The notes under the pieces are model-generated. The model worked only from the letters and a program-made list of their open reading frames with translations, was not told where the DNA came from and searched no databases. The position numbers were made by a program, and so were the translations under genes. Positions 58,404 through 64,000 of a stretch of 64,000 bases of DNA are shown here, in pieces. This DNA is from Luteimonas sp. S4-F44. Lineage in GTDB: Bacteria > Pseudomonadota > Gammaproteobacteria > Xanthomonadales > Xanthomonadaceae. The stretch's first letter is position 1. Each line of letters starts with the position of its first letter. The stretch lies in NCBI RefSeq assembly GCF_022637415.1, contig NZ_CP093340.1, forward strand, positions 558,001 through 622,000, given 5' to 3'.

Positions 58404-59238
58404 TCGGCTCAATCCCCAGACCTGGCTGATCGGCGCCGTCGCGGCGTGGGCGCTGCTGTTCCTGGTGCTGACCTTGGCCGGCCTGGGCGGGCGCATCGGT
58501 CAGCGCGAGGACGAGGACGACCCGTCGGCGGCAACCGCACCGGCGATGCCGGACGTGGCTCCTCAGCCGCCGCTGTCGCAGTACGGGGAGATCGCGGCGC
58601 GGCCGCTGTTCTCGGCAGATCGTAAACCGCACCCATTCTTCATCGACCCGCAGGACGAAGGCGGCGAGGCCGCGCCAGGCTTCGACTTTGTGTTGACCAG
58701 CGTGTTGCGGACGCCCGATTTCGCGATGGCGATCCTGCAGCCCAGCGGGGGCGGCGAATCGATCCGCCTGCGCATCGGCGAGGCGCCGCCAACCACGCCC
58801 GGCTGGGTGCTCGGCAGCGTGGACGCGCGCAGCGTCGTGTTCAACGGCCCCGAGGGCCCGCGCACGCTGGAACTGCGTGTGTTCGACGGCACCGGCGGCC
58901 AGCCGCCGACACCGATGACCACGCCGGTCGCCCAGGACCGCACCATGCAGATGCCGCTGCGGCGGCCGCCGCCCGCGACCGATCCGACGCCGCCCGATAT
59001 TCCCCAGGCTGGCGATGCCGGGCGCGCCCAGGCCCGGGACGGTGCGCGCAACCGCGCACCGCCAGGCGGCGCGCAGGCGGCCGGCAACGAAGTGGACGCG
59101 ACAGCGGAGGCGCAGGTCGAGGCGATCCGTCGCCGGATCGAGGAGCGGCGCGCGCGCCTGCGCCAGGAACAGCAACAGCAGCCATCTCGGCCGTCGCCCT
59201 CGCCGCAGCCGTCCCCCACCCCCGTCCAGGACCCGTAG
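58393..59238 (+). CDS. gspN: Type II secretion protein N (XpsN-like)
   Basis: 281 residues. One transmembrane helix (WLIGAVAAWALLFLVLTLAGLGG) and a periplasmic HR-like domain (EIAARPLFSADRKPHPF to about VLGSVDARSVVFNGPEGPRTLELRVF) precede a Pro/Arg/Gln-rich tail. In Xanthomonas XpsN links the inner membrane to secretin XpsD and takes the place of GspC, which is absent here. The ATG at 58393 overlaps gspM by 11 bases. Confidence 0.82.
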   Translation: MRVDRLNPQTWLIGAVAAWALLFLVLTLAGLGGRIGQREDEDDPSAATAPAMPDVAPQPPLSQYGEIAARPLFSADRKPHPFFIDPQDEGGEAAPGFDFVLTSVLRTPDFAMAILQPSGGGESIRLRIGEAPPTTPGWVLGSVDARSVVFNGPEGPRTLELRVFDGTGGQPPTPMTTPVAQDRTMQMPLRRPPPATDPTPPDIPQAGDAGRAQARDGARNRAPPGGAQAAGNEVDATAEAQVEAIRRRIEERRARLRQEQQQQPSRPSPSPQPSPTPVQDP

Positions 59239-59248
59239 ACTCCAGTCG

Positions 59249-61537
59249 ATGAAGCCTCTTTCGATGACTCCCGCCCTTCCGTCCAGGACGCTCGCGATCG
59301 GCATCTGCATCGCATTGCTCGCCGGCTGTGCCACGGCCCCGCCGCCGACCGTTCGGCGCGACGCCGATCTGCGCCAAGGGGTGGAGGCCGATGCCTCGGG
59401 CGTCGCCGACGGGCCACGCGTGCAGTCGCTGGTCGACGATGACGACCGCCCGCGTCCGCAGATCCGTCGCGGCAGCGGCACGGTGATCAATCGCGGTGCC
59501 GCGGCCGCGCCGCCACCGACGCTCGGCACTACCACCACCGGGCAGGCGTCGTTCAATTTCGAGGGTGAATCGGTCCATGCGGTCGCCAAGGCGATCCTCG
59601 GCGACATGCTCGGACAGAACTACGTCATCGCGCCGGAAGTGCAGGGCACGGTCACGCTGGCCACGCCCAAGCCGGTGAGCGCGGCGCAGGCGCTGAGCCT
59701 GCTGGAGATGGTGCTGGGCTGGAACAACGCCCGGATGATCTACAGCGATGGCCGCTACAACATCGTGCCGGCCGACACCGCGCTCGCCACCGGCACGGTC
59801 GCGCCGCGCACCGGCGGCACCGGGGCGGCGCGCGGCTTCGAGGTGCGCACGGTGCCGCTGCGCTACATCTCCGCGACCGAGATGGAGAAGGTGCTCGAGC
59901 CTTACGCGCGCCCGAACGCGATCGTCGGCGCCGACAACGCACGCAACGTCATCACGATCTCGGGCAGTCGCTCCGAACTCGACAACTACCTGCGCACGAT
60001 CGAGATCTTCGACGTCGACTGGCTGTCGGGCATGTCGGTGGGCGTGTTCCCGCTGCAGTCGGGCAAGGCCACGCAGGTAGTCGCCGATCTGGAGAAGGTG
60101 TTCGGCCAGGACAGCGAATCGCCGGTCGCCGGCATGTTCCGCTTCATGCCGCTCGAAGGCGCGAACGCGGTGCTGGTGATCACGCCGCAGGCCGATTACC
60201 TGGGCGAGATCCAGCAGTGGCTCGAGCGCATCGACAACGCCGGCCAGGAGCCGCGGTTGTTCTCGCTCGAACTGAAATTCATCAAGGCGCGCGAGCTCGC
60301 GCAACGCTTGTCGGAGGTCTTCGGCAGCAGCGGTGGCAGCAGCGGCCAGGACAGCGCCTCTTTGATGCCGGGCCTGAGCGGCAACACGCTGCGCAGCGGT
60401 GGTCTTGATGGCAGCACATCGGGTAGCCGCGGCGGGCTCGATTCGTCGACGGGCGGCCTGGGCAGTAACTCAGGGATGGGCGGCGGCCGGGGCGGCCGCG
60501 GCGGCATGCGCGGTGGCGGTGGCAGCGGCGGGGACATCGGCCAGATGCAGCTCGACGAGCGCCAGGATGGGCCCAGCAGCGTGACCCTGGAGGTCGGCGG
60601 CGACCGCGTTGGCGTGTCGGCGGTCGACGAGACCAACACGCTGCTCGTGCGCACGACACCGGCGGCGTGGCGGTCGATCCGCGATGTCGTCGAACGGCTC
60701 GACGTGATGCCGGCGCAGGTGCATATCGAGGCGCAGGTGGTGGAGGTGACGCTCAAGGGCGAGCTCAGGTACGGCGTCAACTGGTTCATTGAGAAGGGGA
60801 TGTCCGACAACAGCATTGGACCCTTCGGGCCCTCTGGCGCCGGGCAAGGACTGGCTGGCCCAACCCGCTGGAGCACGCTGGGCGCCAGCATTGGGGGCGT
60901 ATCGGGACCTGGCCTGGCCTGGACACTGGTCAAGAACGATGCCGCGGCAGTGATCGACGCTTTGGACGAGGTCACCGACGTCAACATTTTGCAGTCGCCG
61001 TCTGTGTTCGTTCGCAACAATGCGATGGCGGAGTTCAACGTTGGCGCGAGCATTCCGATCTCGACCACCAGCGTCAATCCAATTCTCGGCGACAGCAGCT
61101 ATACCAGCGTGCAGTACCTGGAGACCGGTACGATCTTGAAGGTACGGCCGCGTGTGACCCGCGACGGCATGGTGTTCCTGGATATCGTGCAGGAAGTCAG
61201 TTCCCCGGGTCCGAGCAGTACCGCAGATGCGCAGGGCAACGTCCGCATCGACACCCGGCGGCTGAAGACCGAAGCGGCGGTGCAGGCTGGCGATACGGTG
61301 ATGCTGGCCGGCCTCATCAAGGACGAGGTCGGACGGTCCTCAAAAGGATTGCCCGGCCTGAGCCGGATTCCGGTGTTCGGCAGCCTGTTCGGATCCCAGG
61401 CGACGAGCAACGAGCGTAGCGAAGTCATCGTGCTGCTGACGCCGACGATCGTGCGCAATCCGCAGGAAGCGCGCCAGTTGACCGACGAGTACGGCCGTCG
61501 CTTCCGTGCGTTGCAGCCGCTGCAACCGCGCGACTGA
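59249..61537 (+). CDS. gspD: Type II secretion secretin GspD (XpsD-like lipoprotein)
   Basis: 762 residues. A signal sequence ends in LLAGC (Cys27), a lipobox, as in XpsD. The N0 domain starts at ASFNFEGESVHAVAKAILGDMLGQNYVI, followed by N1-N3 repeats and the C-terminal secretin domain (VTDVNILQSPSVFVRNNAMAEFNVG to VIVLLTPTIVRNPQEA). A Gly/Ser-rich insert of about 70 residues (about 360-430) lies in N3. It forms the outer-membrane channel for folded proteins. The ATG at 59249 is favoured; 59264 is also possible. Confidence 0.96.
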   Translation: MKPLSMTPALPSRTLAIGICIALLAGCATAPPPTVRRDADLRQGVEADASGVADGPRVQSLVDDDDRPRPQIRRGSGTVINRGAAAAPPPTLGTTTTGQASFNFEGESVHAVAKAILGDMLGQNYVIAPEVQGTVTLATPKPVSAAQALSLLEMVLGWNNARMIYSDGRYNIVPADTALATGTVAPRTGGTGAARGFEVRTVPLRYISATEMEKVLEPYARPNAIVGADNARNVITISGSRSELDNYLRTIEIFDVDWLSGMSVGVFPLQSGKATQVVADLEKVFGQDSESPVAGMFRFMPLEGANAVLVITPQADYLGEIQQWLERIDNAGQEPRLFSLELKFIKARELAQRLSEVFGSSGGSSGQDSASLMPGLSGNTLRSGGLDGSTSGSRGGLDSSTGGLGSNSGMGGGRGGRGGMRGGGGSGGDIGQMQLDERQDGPSSVTLEVGGDRVGVSAVDETNTLLVRTTPAAWRSIRDVVERLDVMPAQVHIEAQVVEVTLKGELRYGVNWFIEKGMSDNSIGPFGPSGAGQGLAGPTRWSTLGASIGGVSGPGLAWTLVKNDAAAVIDALDEVTDVNILQSPSVFVRNNAMAEFNVGASIPISTTSVNPILGDSSYTSVQYLETGTILKVRPRVTRDGMVFLDIVQEVSSPGPSSTADAQGNVRIDTRRLKTEAAVQAGDTVMLAGLIKDEVGRSSKGLPGLSRIPVFGSLFGSQATSNERSEVIVLLTPTIVRNPQEARQLTDEYGRRFRALQPLQPRD

Positions 61538-61558
61538 CATGGCCGGGGACGCGCGCCG

Positions 61559-62509
61559 ATGACGGCACTGCCGGTGGTGTTGCTGCCGGTCGGGCACGAC
61601 GACGATGCGCTCGACGCCTGTCTGGCCGCACTCGACGCGGGCACGCCTGCGGGTACACAGGTGTGGTTGGCCGACGACGCGCGCATCGGGCCGCGCGGCG
61701 CGCAGATCGTGCAGCGCTGGCTGGCCAGCACGCCGTTGCAGGCCGACTACACCTGCCGCCAGCGCGGGGTCGGCGAGGTCGCGCACCTGGACGATGTGCT
61801 GCGCGCCTGCGGCGATGCCGATGTCGTCGTGCTCGCGCCCGATGCCGTGCCGCTGCCCGGCTGGCTGGTCGAGTTGGCTGCGTGCTTCGCGCGTGATGCC
61901 TCGATCGCGACCGCGACGCCCTGGTGCAATGCTGGTGAGGCTGCCTCGTGGCCCCGCATCGGCGAGATCGCATCGGTGCCGGATGATCCGCTGCGCCTCG
62001 CACGTGCCTGCCAGCAGTTGCCGCCGCTGCATCCTGAGCTGCCGGCCGCGATCGACCACGCGGTCCTGCTGCGCGGCAACGCCCGGCGCAAGGCGGGTGG
62101 GCTGGACGCCGCGAGTTACGGGTCCTGGTATGCCGCGCTGATCGATCTGTCGCTGCGCATGGCCGGCCTGGGCTGGCGCAACGCGTTGTGCGAGACCGCG
62201 TTCGTCGCGCGCGGCGGCGAGGGCGGTCCGCGCGAGGGCGACATGGATGCGCTCGCGGCCCGCTGGCCGTCCTGGCATGCGCGGCTGGCGACCTATCTGA
62301 TGAATGACCCGCTGCACGCCTGTCGCGCACAGTTGCAGCGCCGCTATGCGGCGCTCGAAAACGCACCGACCCAGCAGGGACTGTTCGCCGCACACGACCT
62401 CGCTGATGAAAGCGGTGCGCCTGCAGACGGAGACGCGGATCCGGCCGACACGCCGTCGCCCAACGACGCAACGGTCACGCAGACCGAGGGCGGGACCTCA
62501 CTGCGATGA
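61559..62509 (+). CDS. GT2-like glycosyltransferase (putative)
   Basis: 316 residues. The start VVLLPVGHDDDALDACLAALDAGTPAGTQVWLADDARIG and DADVVVLAPDAVPLPGWLVELAACFARDASIATATPW resemble family 2 glycosyltransferases, in which an Asp-rich motif binds the nucleotide sugar. Strong catalytic motifs are less clear than in the next gene, so it may be diverged. It lies 21 bp after gspD and overlaps the following glycosyltransferase by four bases. Sugar and acceptor are unknown; surface polysaccharide is a guess. Confidence 0.6.
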   Translation: MTALPVVLLPVGHDDDALDACLAALDAGTPAGTQVWLADDARIGPRGAQIVQRWLASTPLQADYTCRQRGVGEVAHLDDVLRACGDADVVVLAPDAVPLPGWLVELAACFARDASIATATPWCNAGEAASWPRIGEIASVPDDPLRLARACQQLPPLHPELPAAIDHAVLLRGNARRKAGGLDAASYGSWYAALIDLSLRMAGLGWRNALCETAFVARGGEGGPREGDMDALAARWPSWHARLATYLMNDPLHACRAQLQRRYAALENAPTQQGLFAAHDLADESGAPADGDADPADTPSPNDATVTQTEGGTSLR

Positions 62510-63357
62510 TTGCATCGTCACCTCCGACGCCTGCGGCCGATGTGGTCGCCGTCGTTGTCACTCACCAGAGCGCGAGCACGATCGACGCCTGCCTGCGTCG
62601 TCTGCGCGAGGCCGATGGCGTGGCGCAGATCCGGATCGTCGACAACGGCTCGATCGACGAGACCTTGGCGATTGTGCAGCGTCATGCCTCGCTCGATCCG
62701 CGCGTGCATTTCATCGGCAACCCCGACAATCCCGGTTTCGCGGTCGCCTGCAACCAAGGCGCGCGCGATGCCGACGCGCCCTGGATCGCCTTCGTCAATC
62801 CGGATTGCCTGGTCGAAGTGGACACGCTGACGCGGCTCCGCGCGCATGCCGATGCGCTCGCTGGCGAGTGCCTGCTGGGTAGCGAACTGCTCGGCGAAGA
62901 CGGTGTGGCCGATGCGGCCGCCCGGCGCCGGGATCCCGATTTCGTCGCGATGCTGCGCACCGCATCCGCGCGCGATCTCTCGCTGCCGCGCGATGCGGCG
63001 CAGCCGCTGCAGCGCGTGGACGCGGTGTCGGGTGCGCTGATGCTGCTGCCGCGTACGCTGTTCGATCGCATCGACGGCTTCGACACCGGCTACCGGCTGC
63101 ATGCCGAGGATCTCGATCTGTGCCGCCGCGCCCGCGAGGCGGGTGCCAAGGTCGCGGTCGCCAACGATGTTGCGGTGCTGCACGTGCGCGGCGTCTCCAG
63201 CCGCGTGCGTCCGCTGTTCGTCGAGTGGCACAAGCACCGCGGGCTGTGGCGCTACTTCCGCCGCTTCGAGGCGCCGCAGCGGACGCTCGCGCAGCGGGTC
63301 GGCGTGTGGCTGGCGATCTGGCTGCGCTTCCCGCTGGCCGTCCTGCGCCGGCTGTAG
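62506..63357 (+). CDS. Family 2 glycosyltransferase
   Basis: 283 residues, GT-A fold. VAVVVTHQSASTIDACLRRLREA, the IVDNGSIDET strand, FIGNPDNPGFAVACNQGARDADAPWIAFVNPDCLVE (the NPDC metal-binding region) and the acceptor-side GFDTGYRLHAEDLDLCRRAREAG motif are all typical of rhamnosyl-type GT2 enzymes. The late part (HKHRGLWRYFRRFEAPQRTLAQRVGVWLAIWLRFPLAVL) may rest on the membrane. It overlaps the preceding gene, so the two are co-translated. Confidence 0.88.
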   Translation: MIASSPPTPAADVVAVVVTHQSASTIDACLRRLREADGVAQIRIVDNGSIDETLAIVQRHASLDPRVHFIGNPDNPGFAVACNQGARDADAPWIAFVNPDCLVEVDTLTRLRAHADALAGECLLGSELLGEDGVADAAARRRDPDFVAMLRTASARDLSLPRDAAQPLQRVDAVSGALMLLPRTLFDRIDGFDTGYRLHAEDLDLCRRAREAGAKVAVANDVAVLHVRGVSSRVRPLFVEWHKHRGLWRYFRRFEAPQRTLAQRVGVWLAIWLRFPLAVLRRL

Positions 63358-63454
63358 CCGCTGGGCCGAAGTGTTCTGCCGCCGGTGACCGGTGCAGGCG
63401 CTTTCGCCACTGTCCACGCGCTAGGCTAGCCGGGCTCTTTTCGTGGATCTCCCC

Positions 63455-64000
63455 ATGCCGATCATCCAGTCCCTGCTCGACACCGACCTGTACAAGTTCA
63501 CGATGATGCAGGCGGTGCTGCACCAGCACCCCGGTGCGCATGTCGAGTACCGATTCAAGTGCAGGACGCCGGGCATCGACCTAGCGCGCTATCTTGGTGA
63601 GATCGGCGAGGAGATCGACGCGCTGTGCGCGCTGCACTTCACCGATGACGAACTGGGCTACGTGCGCGGCCTGCGCTTCATCAAGCCCGACTTCGCCGAC
63701 TTCCTCGGGCTGTTCCGGCTCGACCGCAAGTACATCGAGTTGCGGCCGTCGGCATCGGTGCCGGGTGAGATCGAGCTCGATATCCGCGGCCCCTGGCTGC
63801 ACACGATCCTGTTCGAAGTGCCGCTGCTGGCGATCGTGAACGAGGTCTGGTTCCGCAACACCTCGGCGCCGGATTTCGCCGAGGGCGAGCGCCGGCTCCA
63901 GGCCAAGGCGGCCCTGTTGCGCGATACGCCCGGCTTCGACGATTGCAAGGTTGCCGACTACGGCACGCGGCGCCGCTACTCGCGACAGTGGCACGGCCAC
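63455..64000 (+). CDS. pncB: Nicotinate phosphoribosyltransferase (partial, cut by the window end)
   Basis: The first 182 codons are open to the last base of the window. [35 protein letters not shown] is the conserved PncB N-terminus, and [15 protein letters not shown] near the cut end belongs to the active site. The enzyme makes nicotinate mononucleotide in NAD salvage. The ATG at 63455 fits the family start. TAGGCT near 63422 is a weak -10 candidate. The rest of the gene lies outside. Confidence 0.95.
   Translation, partial: MPIIQSLLDTDLYKFTMMQAVLHQHPGAHVEYRFKCRTPGIDLARYLGEIGEEIDALCALHFTDDELGYVRGLRFIKPDFADFLGLFRLDRKYIELRPSASVPGEIELDIRGPWLHTILFEVPLLAIVNEVWFRNTSAPDFAEGERRLQAKAALLRDTPGFDDCKVADYGTRRRYSRQWHGH

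Overview
The window is a 64 kb, high-GC chromosomal segment from a gammaproteobacterium, most likely a Lysobacter/Luteimonas-type member of the Xanthomonadaceae. The main reasons are the Xanthomonas-style type II secretion locus (gspE-F ... G-H-I-J-K-L-M-N-D, with an XpsN-like gene and no gspC), a lipoprotein secretin, leader-poor promoters and the general gene set. Almost every gene is housekeeping or envelope related. I see no tRNA, rRNA, CRISPR, prophage or complete insertion sequence. This assignment is inferred from gene content, not from a database search.

Layout. 0-2.1 kb: groES-groEL. 2.4-4.6 kb: an AsmA-like membrane-anchored protein. 4.6-5.9 kb: a DAHP synthase preceded by an aromatic-rich leader peptide and a terminator, which together form a textbook-shaped attenuator. 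5.9-11.6 kb: HI0933-type flavoprotein, DAO-type oxidoreductase, GIY-YIG protein, succinyl-CoA:acetate CoA-transferase and a stand-alone MurG-like glycosyltransferase. 12-15.8 kb: glnE and rpoH. The rpoH promoter region carries a sigmaE-like promoter and a CIRCE-like dyad. 16-19.1 kb: a large TonB-dependent receptor. 19.3-26.7 kb, minus strand: pepA, holC, valS, ndh-like, zupT. 26.8-30.7 kb: lptF-lptG, an RDD protein and xerD. 30.7-31.3 kb: a non-coding block of palindromes and direct repeats. 31.3-36.2 kb: dsbC (with a lipobox) and purL.

36.2-46.9 kb is the most accessory-looking part. A 487-bp control region crowded with palindromes and ending in a terminator leads to a 2,700-residue trimeric autotransporter adhesin with long, near-identical internal duplications. 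A secreted subtilisin-like protease follows it. 47-48.2 kb holds a hypothetical protein and a DUF2242-type lipoprotein.

48.3-61.5 kb is the type II secretion machinery: ATPase, inner-membrane platform, pseudopilins, assembly proteins and secretin. It is interrupted between gspF and gspG by an oppositely oriented three-gene module (DUF3649, PepSY, DUF3325) with a Fur-like box in its upstream gap. Two glycosyltransferases and the start of pncB, cut by the window edge, close the segment.

Four intergenic gaps contain one family of palindromic elements built on GGGGTCAGAGTGCAATT. These look like REP/MITE-type dispersed repeats. The strongest candidates for new biology are the three-aromatic-amino-acid attenuator of DAHP synthase, the combined sigmaE/CIRCE-like control of rpoH, the adhesin with its control region, and the placement of the iron-linked module inside the secretion locus.
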